From Bifidobacterium reuteri DSM 23975 (GTDB lineage Bacteria > Actinomycetota > Actinomycetes > Actinomycetales > Bifidobacteriaceae), in contig NZ_JGZK01000001.1 of NCBI RefSeq assembly GCF_000741695.1, positions 310,001 to 374,000 on the forward strand: DNA of 64,000 nucleotides. The letters run 5' to 3'. The notes under the pieces were generated by a model. The model saw only the letters and a list, made by a program, of their open reading frames with translations. It was not told the origin of the DNA and did no database searches. Of this stretch, positions 1-9,017 are shown one piece after another (the stretch's first letter is position 1; every line of letters starts with the position of its first letter). A program made the position numbers and the translations under genes.

Positions 1-3000
1 TCATCGCGCAATGGTTCGGATGGCTTGCGCTGGGCTCGCCCGAAGCAGTCCGCCAGATCGAGCAACGTGACCAGAACGGCAAGGTGACGGCACGTCTGAC
101 GGGCAAGGTGCCCGAGCGCCGCGGACTGTATTTGACAGTCGGTGTGGAGGTGAGATGGCGCTCACCATTGGGCCTGTTCGCTGCGCGGAAGATACTGCCC
201 GCGCAAGGGGAGACGCTGCGGTTGCCTGATGTGCAGGAGCGGACAGCGCACGGGGCCTCAGGTGTGGACAGACACCGGGCGGGAGCCAGTCAATCCGAGC
301 TCTCGGGTGGTGTGCGAGCCTACGTGCCCGGCGACCCGCTCAAGCTCATTTCCTGGCGTCATACCGCGCATCGTGGCGAGCTGATGACACGGGAGTCCAG
401 CCGTGATACTCGCGCCACCGCGGTGTTCGTGATCAATACCATTGACGCGACCCCCGAACAGCTGGATGCTGAAGTCAACGCCCTGATGCCATGGGTGCAT
501 GCCGTGCGACAGCACGGGACGCGGACGACATCCGAGCGGCTTATCATCTCGGATGGCGTGCACAGCCATGAAGGCATCGAAGCGGTCGAACGATTCCTTG
601 CCGCAGTGCAGGTGATGCCGCCCGCGGTAAAGCCGCATGATCATGCGGCCGATGCGGCCGATGACCCGTCAGCCGATGCCCCGTCAGCCGCAGCCCGGGC
701 TGCGACTATTGGCAGACTGGCCATGAACAGCCATGGGCTGGTCCGTATCATCGCATGTGATGCGTCCGATGATCAGGCTCTGGCAAGTGCGTTGCGCCGC
801 TTGCCGACCGCCGACGACACGACCATGCTCGATGCTCCAGTGCTCCGGCAGGACGAGACCGCCACGTATCGAACCATCGACCTGACGCCGGTGAGGAGCG
901 CATTCGACCTACATGCCGGTCGGACTGCATCTCGTGTGGAGACCCGCGCGCCGCGCGGAATACGCCATCGGCTGGCTGCCATCATGCCTGGAATCGCAGG
1001 GGCCGTGGCGTTGATGTTCTTCTTCGGCGCGGCGCTCAAGGGCGTCTCCGGCCTTATGTCTCCACCGCGCATGTGGATGTGGTTCGCGGCGGCGTTGTTC
1101 GCGCTGATCGCCGTGGATACGGCTGTCGGATATGCGCTGGGCGTGCTGTGGCCCAAACCGCGCGTCTCCTCTTCTTCTTCGCAGACGCAGCCGCGCAGCT
1201 CTGTGGTGCGTTTGCGCGACACTCGACCGGTCGCAAGGCTTGCCGGGTTCGCCGCCATCACGCTGATCGCTGCGGCGCTGCTTACAGTCATTCAGTTGCG
1301 AACCCAGCTTGGGGCCATCTGGCAATCGACCCAGTACGGTGATGCGCCCAGCACCGTGCCGGGTAAGCTGTCCGCGTCATTCAACGCCTTCACAGTCGAC
1401 TTCGAGACCGGGTTCGACGAGCTCAACCTGCAGTTGCCGCCACTGAACGTGTCCGAGCGATCCGATCTGTTCCTGACCGTGCTGATCGCCGCCATCGCCA
1501 TGGTGATCCGTGTGATTCTGGTCTGGCGTGCGTCCATTCCCGTTATGGCGGTACTGCCCGTCGTCGCGCTTGCCGCCGACTATGCGCTCGCAGGACATAC
1601 GGCACCGTTATGGGCCATAGGGCTCGTCGTCGGGGCTTTCCCGTGTGCGTTGTGGGCGGCCTTTCCGCAGCAGATGCATGGCGGTGCAGGATTTGCCGTG
1701 CCGTCGGGGGCGCGAACGCAGATGGGCGGCGCGCATCAACCCGGCCGTGTCGCAGCGTCTCGCCGATTCGCGATGCCGGCTGTCGCGCTCGACGCCTCGC
1801 CGCTTCTCGCCGCTGCGCTTGCGGTCGCCGTCACCCTGCCTCTGACCGGTCCGGCGTACGAACTCGCCTACCGGGTGCCGCTATCCATTGGGGAGGGCGG
1901 TGGCATGTTCACATCGAACACCGTCAGCCCGATGATCGACCTCAAACGCAACATCACAGCCGGTTCAAGCGCCACCGTGCTCACCTACCAGGCCTACAAA
2001 CGCCTGTACCTGCGTCTGACCTCGCTCGACGATTTCAACGGTGACACCTGGGGCTATGACCAGGATTTCGCATTGGATGCGGGTCTGTACGGCTCTGGCA
2101 TTCAGCTTGGACGGGACAGCGACAACGAGCTCACCCGCCGGCAACGTTTCAGCTTCAGCCCGCTTGCCGCCTACATGGACGTATATGGCTATAGAGGCTA
2201 TAACGTGGCGACCACAAGCTCCGATACGATGGAACGGTTCATGGTCAATGCCAATATCCGCATCGGCGCGTTCAAATCCCGATTCCTTCCGGTGCCAAGC
2301 GGCGTCACCTATGTCGAGGGCGCGGGAGGGGATTGGCTGCAGTATCAGGACGGCACCATCTACAATCGTGAGAACGGCACTTCGACGGATACGCGATATA
2401 TGGCGTATGGCACGGTAATAGACCCCATCACCAACGCTCAGGGCTTCAGCCAGCTGTCGACCATTGTCGATGCGCGCGACGGCATCATGGGCGATGACGC
2501 GCAGGTCTCCGATGCCCAGCGTGAGGCATGGAGCCGGGCGCGACGCAATCTGCCGAACACAGGATTGGGGGAGATCGATGGCGATTTCCTGCTGGTACGG
2601 GTCCGTATAGGTACTGATGGCGCGGTCACCGGTCCTTCGGGGTGGGACCTTGGCTCGGTCAGCGGCAAGGACAGCGGCGAGGTGACCACCGCGCAGGGGC
2701 AACGGTATACCATGCCCGGCAGTATCGCGTTCAACAAAACGGTCATCAGCCAGCTCGGATTGGGCAAGGATGATTATTACCTTGGCGACGGCTCGGGGGG
2801 TGACTCCTCGGTGCTGGCATTCCCGCTGGATGTAGAGGACACCGATACCGATTTCGAGGATGGCATCTCCACATTCCATACACACGATATGCAGTGGGAC
2901 CGGCAGGCGTTCGGTGTGCTGCAGCGGGCCATCCCCAACCTGAGCTCCATGACGACGATTCCGGGCAGCACCACCTCGTACAACCCTGAATATCGCGAAC

Positions 3001-4157
3001 GCGTGCAACGGCTTGTGGAGTACAGCGACAGCCGTGCCCACGAGGACCGGTATACGTCGCTGCCCAAGGAGCTGCCGGACAACATCCGATCAGTCATCGC
3101 GCAGGCGCAGGCCGCAGGCATACCCATCACCGGCAGCACCTATGACGACCAGTTGCGCGCCATGCGGTGGCTTGTGGACTACTTCACCAAACCGGAGAAC
3201 AAGTTCACCTATTCGCTGGACGCCCCGGACGGCGACGGTCGGGACAATCTTCACATCATCGACGATTTCCTCAATCCAGACGGTGGCCATTCCGGATACT
3301 GCCAGCATTATGCCTCCGCACTCGCCGTGCTCGGCCGTGCGCTCGGCGTGCCGACGCGCATCGCCATCGGCTACAACGCAGGCGTCGAACCGCGCGATGA
3401 TGACGGCTACTTCGCCGTGCAGTCCAAGCAACTGCACGCTTGGGTGGAAGCCTATCTGGATGGTGTGGGCTGGGTGCCGTTCGATGTGACGCCCGCCACC
3501 ACCGAAAACGGTTCGGCATCATCCGATGAGGCTTCAGCTGACTCCTCGGACACCGGTGATTCCAGTGATACCACCACGGCGCCCGAGACGACGGTGACAC
3601 CCGATTCGTCTCAGGATGACGCCTCGGCGGGCGAGGATGCCGAAAGCCAGGACCAGTCCTCCGATGCCGCCGATTCGACCGAGGACCAGCAGGCCGCCGC
3701 TACCGGCTCCGGTACATCTGGCAGCCTTTGGACCCTGGCAGTCGATCGGTTCATGGCCTGGCCGATATGGCTGCGCATTCTGGCTGCGGTTCTTCTGGCT
3801 CTGGTGCTGGCTGGCGCCGGTGTCGGCTCGCCGAAACTCTGGCGGTATCTGCGGCGCAGACGTGTGCTGGGCGTCATCTCCCGCGCTGCGGCCGACGATG
3901 GCGATCGGAAGCTTGCGGCCGAGGCATGGCGTGCGGCATGGCGAGAGATGCGGAGGGTGGTCCGCCACGCCAAGCCGACCGACACGGATATGGACATAGC
4001 CAATGAGATGGCCAGCCGATACCCTGATTGCGCCGACATCGCGACAACCGTCGCGCGCAATGTCACGGCCCTCGCCTTCGGAGGCACGCCTGAACCGGTG
4101 AAAGACCTAGCCGAAAGGCTTCAATCCTTCTGGATGCTGACGAAGCGCAAGGACTAA
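1..4157 (+). CDS. DUF58-transglutaminase-like membrane fusion protein, 5' truncated
   Basis: The reading frame is open from the left window edge, so the true start lies upstream; residues here are counted from an internal GTG at 84. The N-terminal part is DUF58-like (GVRAYVPGDP...ISW motif near residues 77-92). About six hydrophobic segments follow between residues 300 and 590, as in TgpA-type proteins. A large presumably extracytoplasmic region then contains a transglutaminase-like core with the expected triad: Cys1073 in GYCQHYAS, His1118 in LHAWVEA and Asp1134 in PFDVTP. A Ser/Asp/Thr-rich linker (about 1140-1213), one membrane segment (about 1226-1247) and a short cytoplasmic tail end the protein. 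In most bacteria DUF58 and TgpA-type proteins are separate genes, usually beside a MoxR ATPase; here they are one polypeptide. The substrate is unknown; a cell-envelope role is inferred. Confidence 0.85.
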   Translation, partial: IAQWFGWLALGSPEAVRQIEQRDQNGKVTARLTGKVPERRGLYLTVGVEVRWRSPLGLFAARKILPAQGETLRLPDVQERTAHGASGVDRHRAGASQSELSGGVRAYVPGDPLKLISWRHTAHRGELMTRESSRDTRATAVFVINTIDATPEQLDAEVNALMPWVHAVRQHGTRTTSERLIISDGVHSHEGIEAVERFLAAVQVMPPAVKPHDHAADAADDPSADAPSAAARAATIGRLAMNSHGLVRIIACDASDDQALASALRRLPTADDTTMLDAPVLRQDETATYRTIDLTPVRSAFDLHAGRTASRVETRAPRGIRHRLAAIMPGIAGAVALMFFFGAALKGVSGLMSPPRMWMWFAAALFALIAVDTAVGYALGVLWPKPRVSSSSSQTQPRSSVVRLRDTRPVARLAGFAAITLIAAALLTVIQLRTQLGAIWQSTQYGDAPSTVPGKLSASFNAFTVDFETGFDELNLQLPPLNVSERSDLFLTVLIAAIAMVIRVILVWRASIPVMAVLPVVALAADYALAGHTAPLWAIGLVVGAFPCALWAAFPQQMHGGAGFAVPSGARTQMGGAHQPGRVAASRRFAMPAVALDASPLLAAALAVAVTLPLTGPAYELAYRVPLSIGEGGGMFTSNTVSPMIDLKRNITAGSSATVLTYQAYKRLYLRLTSLDDFNGDTWGYDQDFALDAGLYGSGIQLGRDSDNELTRRQRFSFSPLAAYMDVYGYRGYNVATTSSDTMERFMVNANIRIGAFKSRFLPVPSGVTYVEGAGGDWLQYQDGTIYNRENGTSTDTRYMAYGTVIDPITNAQGFSQLSTIVDARDGIMGDDAQVSDAQREAWSRARRNLPNTGLGEIDGDFLLVRVRIGTDGAVTGPSGWDLGSVSGKDSGEVTTAQGQRYTMPGSIAFNKTVISQLGLGKDDYYLGDGSGGDSSVLAFPLDVEDTDTDFEDGISTFHTHDMQWDRQAFGVLQRAIPNLSSMTTIPGSTTSYNPEYRERVQRLVEYSDSRAHEDRYTSLPKELPDNIRSVIAQAQAAGIPITGSTYDDQLRAMRWLVDYFTKPENKFTYSLDAPDGDGRDNLHIIDDFLNPDGGHSGYCQHYASALAVLGRALGVPTRIAIGYNAGVEPRDDDGYFAVQSKQLHAWVEAYLDGVGWVPFDVTPATTENGSASSDEASADSSDTGDSSDTTTAPETTVTPDSSQDDASAGEDAESQDQSSDAADSTEDQQAAATGSGTSGSLWTLAVDRFMAWPIWLRILAAVLLALVLAGAGVGSPKLWRYLRRRRVLGVISRAAADDGDRKLAAEAWRAAWREMRRVVRHAKPTDTDMDIANEMASRYPDCADIATTVARNVTALAFGGTPEPVKDLAERLQSFWMLTKRKD

Positions 4158-4201
4158 TGCCAGCGTGCCATTTGCTGCGCTGGAAACGACGGTGTTATTT
4201 T

Positions 4202-4276
4202 GGCCCCCTCTGACGAGGGGGCTGTCAGCGTAGCTGACTGGGGGAGAGACAGAATATGAGCGAGACAGACCACTAG
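4202..4276. mobile_element. REP/MITE-like element, copy A (left end missing)
   Basis: The stretch holds GCCCCCTC-tgac-GAGGGGGC, then TCAGC-gta-GCTGA and a GGGGGAG box. It ends with AGACAGACCACTAG (4263-4276), the exact complement of the left terminal repeat of the copy at 23205-23327. No matching left terminus is seen between the stop codon at 4157 and the core, so this copy looks truncated. Confidence 0.6.
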
Positions 4277-4293
4277 ATATTGTCCGTGGACCT

Positions 4294-5541
4294 TCACTGA
4301 ACCGCGAAGCCGGATTCGGACAGCGCGTGGTCGATGTCGCGGATCAGATCATCCGTATCCTCAAGGCCCACGGCCAGACGGAAGAAGCCGCGGTGGAATT
4401 CCGGCGGATACAGGTACTGGCGCTCGTCATCCTCGCCGAGGAACACGATTAGAGACTCATCATGGCCCAACGACACGGCTGAGGTGATCACGTTGAGCTT
4501 CGAGACGAACCGGTTATGTCCGTCATGGTCAGTATCCAGCCCGAACGCCAGCACGCCGCCGAACCCGGAGTCGGGTCGGGCCAGTTCGCTGACCGCCACG
4601 TCGTGATGCGGGTGCGATTCCAATCCCGGATACGCTACGAAGCGCACTGACGGAATGGATTCGAGATGCTTGGCAATGGCCAGTGCCGAAGCATTGTGCT
4701 GGCGGATGCGCAACGGCAGCGTCACCGAGCCGCGGTTGATGAGCCAGGCGTTGAACGGGGAGATGATGCCGCCGAAATTCACCTGCGCGGTGAAGCGGAT
4801 TGCATTGGTGCGCTCCTTGGTGGTGGCGATTACGCCGCCGAGGGCATCGCCGTGGCCATTGATGTATTTGGTCAGCGATTCGATGACGATGTCCGCGCCC
4901 AAGTCGATGGGACGAACGTTGTATGGCGTGTTGAACGTGTTGTCCACGCTCACCAGCGTTTCGGTGCCGGTGTGCTCGCCATGCTCATGCACCAGCGCGG
5001 CGATGGCCTTGATGTCGGACACCTTGAGTGTCGGGTTGGCCGGTGTCTCTATATGCACCAGTTTGGTGTTCGGGCGGAGAGCATCGGCCACGTTCTGTGG
5101 GTCCGAGGTGTCCACGATGGTGGTTTCGATGCCATACTTCTCCGGCAGGATCTGGTTGAGCAGGCGGTAGGCGGCGATATACGTGGTGTCGGAGAAGATC
5201 GCGTGGTCGCCACGATTGAGGAATGTGGTGAATGTGGCGGCGAGGACGGCGACTCCGGAGGCCAGCACCACTGCGTCTTCGGTGCCTTCGAGCCTGGCGA
5301 GCTTTTCTTCGAGATAGCGCTGGTTCGGATGCCCGTTGCGGGTGTAGAGGTTCACGTCCGAGCTGGACCAGTTGATGTCGGATGGGTCATAGGGCAACGC
5401 ATAGGCGTTGGCCAGCGTGATGGGTCGACGAATCGCGCCGGTTTCGGCGTCGACACCGTTGCCGAGATGGATGGACAGCGTGCCGAACCCCAATGGCTTG
5501 CCGTCGAACGATGTGCCGTGATGTACAAGATCTGAAGTCAT
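4294..5541 (-). CDS. PLP-dependent trans-sulfuration enzyme (cystathionine gamma-synthase/lyase family)
   Basis: A 415-residue Cys/Met-metabolism PLP enzyme. The Schiff-base lysine is K225 in ESLTKYINGHGD, and TPANPT and SVDNTFNTPY are typical family blocks. The ATG at 5541 (MTSDLVHHGT) is chosen because longer in-frame starts run into the divergent hisC promoter region. The family includes cystathionine gamma-synthase, cystathionine lyases and methionine gamma-lyase; the sequence alone does not settle which. It is divergent from hisC with a gap of about 110 bp, and its 3' end faces the REP-like element at 4202. Confidence 0.85.
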   Translation of the reverse strand: MTSDLVHHGTSFDGKPLGFGTLSIHLGNGVDAETGAIRRPITLANAYALPYDPSDINWSSSDVNLYTRNGHPNQRYLEEKLARLEGTEDAVVLASGVAVLAATFTTFLNRGDHAIFSDTTYIAAYRLLNQILPEKYGIETTIVDTSDPQNVADALRPNTKLVHIETPANPTLKVSDIKAIAALVHEHGEHTGTETLVSVDNTFNTPYNVRPIDLGADIVIESLTKYINGHGDALGGVIATTKERTNAIRFTAQVNFGGIISPFNAWLINRGSVTLPLRIRQHNASALAIAKHLESIPSVRFVAYPGLESHPHHDVAVSELARPDSGFGGVLAFGLDTDHDGHNRFVSKLNVITSAVSLGHDESLIVFLGEDDERQYLYPPEFHRGFFRLAVGLEDTDDLIRDIDHALSESGFAVQ

Positions 5542-5653
5542 GTGCCCAGCATGCCAGCGGACATCATTGCGCGCAAGGGATGCCCAATGCCCGCAAACCG
5601 CTATAATTCGGGCCTTTTGAGCGGCATATAGGAAAACGGTATAGGATGGTGTC

Positions 5654-6733
5654 ATGAGTTTCAAACATCGCAGTATCATCGATACCATTCCCTCGTACAA
5701 ACAGGGGAAGCCGGCTCCCAAGGTGGAGGGCCAGCGCTCCTTCAAGGTTTCCAGCAACGAAAACGCTTTCGACCCGCTGCCCAGCGTGGTCAAGGCCATC
5801 GAAAGCCACGCGTTGCCGCATCTCAACCGCTATCCGGACATGCGCGGTTGGGCCGTGGTGGAGCGCCTCGGTGAGGAGATCGGCGTCAAGCCGGAGAACA
5901 TCGTGCTCGGTTGCGGCTCCACCGAAGTCATTACGCAGCTGGTGCAGCTTGTAGCCGGTCCGGGTGATGAAGTCGTTTACCCGTGGCGCAGCTTCGAGGC
6001 GTATCCGATCATCGTGGCCGGTGCCGGCGCCACCAGCGTGCAGGTGCCCAACCTGCCGGACGGCTCGCATGACATCGACGGGCTCATCGATGCCGTGAAT
6101 GAGAAGACTCGCCTGGTCATCGTCAACAATCCGAACAATCCGACCTCCACGTCGGTGGCCGCGGAAGACGCCCGCCGCCTGATGGAAGCGGTACCCTCAG
6201 ATGTGCTGGTGCTGTTCGACGAGGCCTACTTCCAATTCAACACAGATCCCAACACGTCGGTGGCAATGGACCTGTTCCGCGAATTCCCGAATGTGGTGGT
6301 CGCCCACACCTTCTCCAAGGCCTACGGTCTGGCCGGCCTGCGCATCGGTTACGGCATCGCGCCCGAGGATGTGATCGACGGCATGCGCAAGGTGGCGCTT
6401 CCGTTCGGCGTGACCGACGTGGCGCAGACCGCCGCGCTTGCCAGCCTGGATGCATACGACGAGTTGACCGACAGGGTCAAGTCGATTATTTCCGAGCGCA
6501 ACCGTGTGGTGGCCGCACTGAAGAAGCAGGGATGGGATTTCCCGGAGCCGTATGCCAACTTCTTCTGGCTGCCTCTGGGTGAGAAGACCGATGCCGCCGC
6601 CGCCCAGTTCCTGGCTGCTGGCCTGTCCACACGCGTCTTTTCCGGTGAGGGCATCCGTATCTCCATCGGCGAGGCGGAGGCCAACGACTTGGTCATCGAC
6701 GTGTGCTCCAAGCTCAAGGCGGCCGGCTTTTAG
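5654..6733 (+). CDS. hisC: Histidinol-phosphate aminotransferase
   Basis: A 359-residue class I/II PLP aminotransferase that converts imidazole-acetol phosphate and glutamate to histidinol phosphate and 2-oxoglutarate. Family features are SSNENAFDPLPSV near the N-terminus, NNPNNPTST, LFDEAY, and the PLP lysine K222 in HTFSKAYGLAGLRIGY. Length fits HisC. The usual his operon partners are not adjacent, so this is a stand-alone copy; a role on aromatic amino acids or another substrate cannot be excluded. A small repeat element starts immediately at its stop codon (see 6731-6843). Confidence 0.88.
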   Translation: MSFKHRSIIDTIPSYKQGKPAPKVEGQRSFKVSSNENAFDPLPSVVKAIESHALPHLNRYPDMRGWAVVERLGEEIGVKPENIVLGCGSTEVITQLVQLVAGPGDEVVYPWRSFEAYPIIVAGAGATSVQVPNLPDGSHDIDGLIDAVNEKTRLVIVNNPNNPTSTSVAAEDARRLMEAVPSDVLVLFDEAYFQFNTDPNTSVAMDLFREFPNVVVAHTFSKAYGLAGLRIGYGIAPEDVIDGMRKVALPFGVTDVAQTAALASLDAYDELTDRVKSIISERNRVVAALKKQGWDFPEPYANFFWLPLGEKTDAAAAQFLAAGLSTRVFSGEGIRISIGEAEANDLVIDVCSKLKAAGF

Positions 6734-6843
6734 TATCCCGCATAAATTGGAGGCTCCCCTTGTCAGGGGAGCTGGCCCGCGAAGCGGGACTGAGGGGTAG
6801 TGAATTCGTCAACGAATTCCTGACTCAGGATATAGTATCCCGC
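6731..6843. mobile_element. REP-like element, copy B, bounded by 11-bp direct repeats
   Basis: TAGTATCCCGC occurs at 6731-6741, where it begins with the hisC TAG stop, and again at 6833-6843. Between them lies the element core at 6752-6800: GGCTCCCCT-tgtc-AGGGGAGC, CCCGC-gaa-GCGGG and ACTGAGGGG. The flanking identity looks like a target-site duplication produced by insertion at the hisC stop codon. Confidence 0.6.
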
Positions 6844-6856
6844 GCCGTTAGTTCGA

Positions 6857-6896
6857 AAGGCCGGTTTCCCTTGGAATTGCAAGGGGAGCCGGCCTT
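6857..6896 (+). terminator. Hairpin downstream of hisC
   Basis: A 17-bp stem with two G-U pairs has arms at 6857-6873 and 6880-6896 and a 6-nt loop GAATTG. There is no clear T-tract. It probably terminates hisC ahead of the tRNA cluster. Confidence 0.6.
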
Positions 6897-7008
6897 CTGG
6901 CAAGGTGGCGACACGCCGAGGCGCGCCCTAAAGTTGCGTCCGTCCGCCAGATGTGTTTATATATCCGAGTTGCCTGTTGAGGTCAAACACCGCGGCGGGA
7001 AACAGACT

Positions 7009-7090
7009 GGCGGATTTCCCAAGCGGTCAAAGGGAGCTGACTGTAAATCAGCCGCTTCGTGCTTCAGTGGTTCGAATCCACTATCCGCCA
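7009..7090 (+). tRNA. tRNA-Tyr (GTA)
   Basis: The acceptor GGCGGAT pairs with ATCCGCC. The anticodon loop CTGTAAA gives GTA, and the long variable arm is expected for bacterial tRNA-Tyr. CCA is not encoded. Confidence 0.95.
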
Positions 7091-7091
7091 C

Positions 7092-7163
<72 letters not shown>

Positions 7164-7167
7164 CTCT

Positions 7168-7241
7168 GGCGGGGTAGCTCAGCTGGCTAGAGCGTACGAC
7201 TCATAATCGTAAGGTCAAGAGTTCGAGCCTCTTCCTCGCTA
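7168..7241 (+). tRNA. tRNA-Met (CAT)
   Basis: The acceptor GGCGGGG pairs with CCTCGCT through two G-U pairs. The anticodon loop CTCATAA gives CAT. The fully paired first position and position just upstream of rpmG suggest elongator Met rather than initiator; a lysidine-modified Ile tRNA cannot be strictly excluded. Confidence 0.88.
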
Positions 7242-7302
7242 CAAACTGCGCCCGCTAACCGGTGGGCGCTTACTATACCTAGTAACACAGAGGTGAATGA
7301 GA

Positions 7303-7470
7303 ATGGCTAAGAGCGCCGACATCCGTCCGGGCATCACGCTGGCCTGCACCGAGTGCAAGGAGCGCAACTACATCACGACCAAGAACCGTCGTAACACCCC
7401 GGATCGTCTTGAACTCAAGAAGTTCTGCCCGCGTTGCGGCAAGCAGACCGTGCACCGCGAGACTCGTTGA
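7303..7470 (+). CDS. rpmG: 50S ribosomal protein L33
   Basis: A 55-residue small basic protein of the large subunit. It begins [12 protein letters not shown] and has two Cys pairs, CTEC and CPRC, so it is the zinc-binding form of L33. The ATG follows a GAGGTGA ribosome-binding site. It lies 61 bp after tRNA-Met and is likely co-transcribed with the three tRNAs. Confidence 0.97.
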   Translation: MAKSADIRPGITLACTECKERNYITTKNRRNTPDRLELKKFCPRCGKQTVHRETR

Positions 7471-7502
7471 TTCGAGACTCTGCCTGCAAAGCATCACGCT
7501 TC

Positions 7503-7531
7503 AAACCCGACCCCAACCGGTCGGGTTTTTT
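7503..7531 (+). terminator. Rho-independent terminator of the tRNA-rpmG unit
   Basis: AAACCCGACC and GGTCGGGTTT pair around a 6-nt loop, followed by a run of T. Confidence 0.9.
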
Positions 7532-7612
7532 CGTATGCCCTTTCGTGCGGCACCCCCATTGTGATGCGTCAGACGGACAGACGAGCATCGGCACGCACTA
7601 GGATAAGGAACC

Positions 7613-8839
7613 ATGACCAGTTTTGCAGACATCACCACTATGGGCGTGGGCGGCGAAATCGCTCACTTTGTTGAACCGACCACACGCGTCGGACTGATCG
7701 AAGCCGTCGAAGATGCCGACTCCAAAGGACTGCCTCTGGTGGTCATCGGTGGAGGCTCGAACATGCTTATCGCCGATGAACCGTTCAATGGCGTAGTGGT
7801 TCGTGACGCCCGTCGTCAGATCACCGTGCCTGACGAGGCGGCTCCTGTGGAGGGACAAGACCGCACCGTGCATGTCAATGCCGAGGCCGGTGCCAACTGG
7901 GATGACTTCGTGGCGTTCACCGTGGAGCTTGGCCTTGAGGGCGTGGAAGGGCTTTCCGGCATCCCCGGCACTGTGGGTGCCTCGGTGGTGCAGAACATCG
8001 GCGCATACGGGCAGGAGGTCGCCACATCGGTCGAATCGGTGGAAGTGTGGGACCGCAAGACCAAGACGACGCGCGACCTCACCCCATCCGATCTTCATTT
8101 CGGCTACCGTTATTCCGCACTCAAGGCGAGCATGTACGAGAGCCCGGGCCATCCGGCGGCCGAATTCTTCCCTACGCCACGGTTTGTGGTGCTGTCCGTG
8201 ACCTTTGCGTTGACCCACTCGTCGCAAGGCACTGTGGGCTATGGGCAGTTGGCCAAGGCGCTCGGCGTCGAAGTGGGCGACCGCATGGCCACGCGCGATA
8301 TTCGCGAAGCCGTGATCAAGGTGCGTGCTACCAAAGGCATGCTCGAGGACCCCAACCGCTATGCGTCGCCTCAGATGGCGGGCACCAAGCGGGAATCCAA
8401 TGTATTGCTTGACCTCAAGCGATTGGCTGATACGAATGCCGCCGCCGGCATCGCTCAGGATGACGAAGGTCTGCCGGCTCCCGATTACAACCGGCACAGC
8501 TGCGGATCGTTCTTCATGAATCCGATCCTCACCGCAGACCAGGCCGCCGCTCTTCCCGAAGACGCCCCGAGGTTCAGCGCCACATTCCCCAATGGCGACC
8601 CTGGTGTAAAGACTTCCGCCGCATGGCTCATCGACCATGCCGGATGTCATAAGGGCTTCGCCGTCGAACCGGATGCTCCCGCCAGCCTGTCGACTCTGCA
8701 TACATTGGCGCTGACCAATCGCGGACATGCCACGGCCAAGGACATCGAGCGTCTGGCCCGTGCCGTGCAGCAGGCCGTGAAGCATGCGTTCGGCATCGAT
8801 CTGGTGCCCGAGCCCGTATGTGTGGGCGTGCTTGATTGA
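7613..8839 (+). CDS. murB: UDP-N-acetylenolpyruvoylglucosamine reductase
   Basis: A 408-residue FAD-dependent enzyme that reduces UDP-GlcNAc-enolpyruvate to UDP-MurNAc in peptidoglycan synthesis. The N-terminus has TTMGVGG and the FAD motif VVIGGGSNML. GLEGVEGLSGIPGTVGAS is typical. The YRYSALK region, the catalytic-type S299 in SCGSFFMNP and the C-terminal LVPEPVCVG block mark the Tyr-containing type I form. It is longer than many MurB proteins (about 300-350 residues) because of insertions around residues 65-80 and 155-180. It stands alone between the L33 terminator and the permease. Confidence 0.95.
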   Translation: MTSFADITTMGVGGEIAHFVEPTTRVGLIEAVEDADSKGLPLVVIGGGSNMLIADEPFNGVVVRDARRQITVPDEAAPVEGQDRTVHVNAEAGANWDDFVAFTVELGLEGVEGLSGIPGTVGASVVQNIGAYGQEVATSVESVEVWDRKTKTTRDLTPSDLHFGYRYSALKASMYESPGHPAAEFFPTPRFVVLSVTFALTHSSQGTVGYGQLAKALGVEVGDRMATRDIREAVIKVRATKGMLEDPNRYASPQMAGTKRESNVLLDLKRLADTNAAAGIAQDDEGLPAPDYNRHSCGSFFMNPILTADQAAALPEDAPRFSATFPNGDPGVKTSAAWLIDHAGCHKGFAVEPDAPASLSTLHTLALTNRGHATAKDIERLARAVQQAVKHAFGIDLVPEPVCVGVLD

Positions 8840-9017
8840 GCGACCTGTCTGAGTTGACCTGTCTTGCCTAATCCTGTCGCATGCGGTCTTGCTCGTCGGC
8901 GAAAACGGATAACAGGCAGCAAACGGTAATAGACAAGTCACACAGCCTCTTCTATACTCAGATTTCGTTATTTTTGCGTGCACCTGCCGTGTACTCGAGA
9001 GAAAAGAGAAGGCTGTT

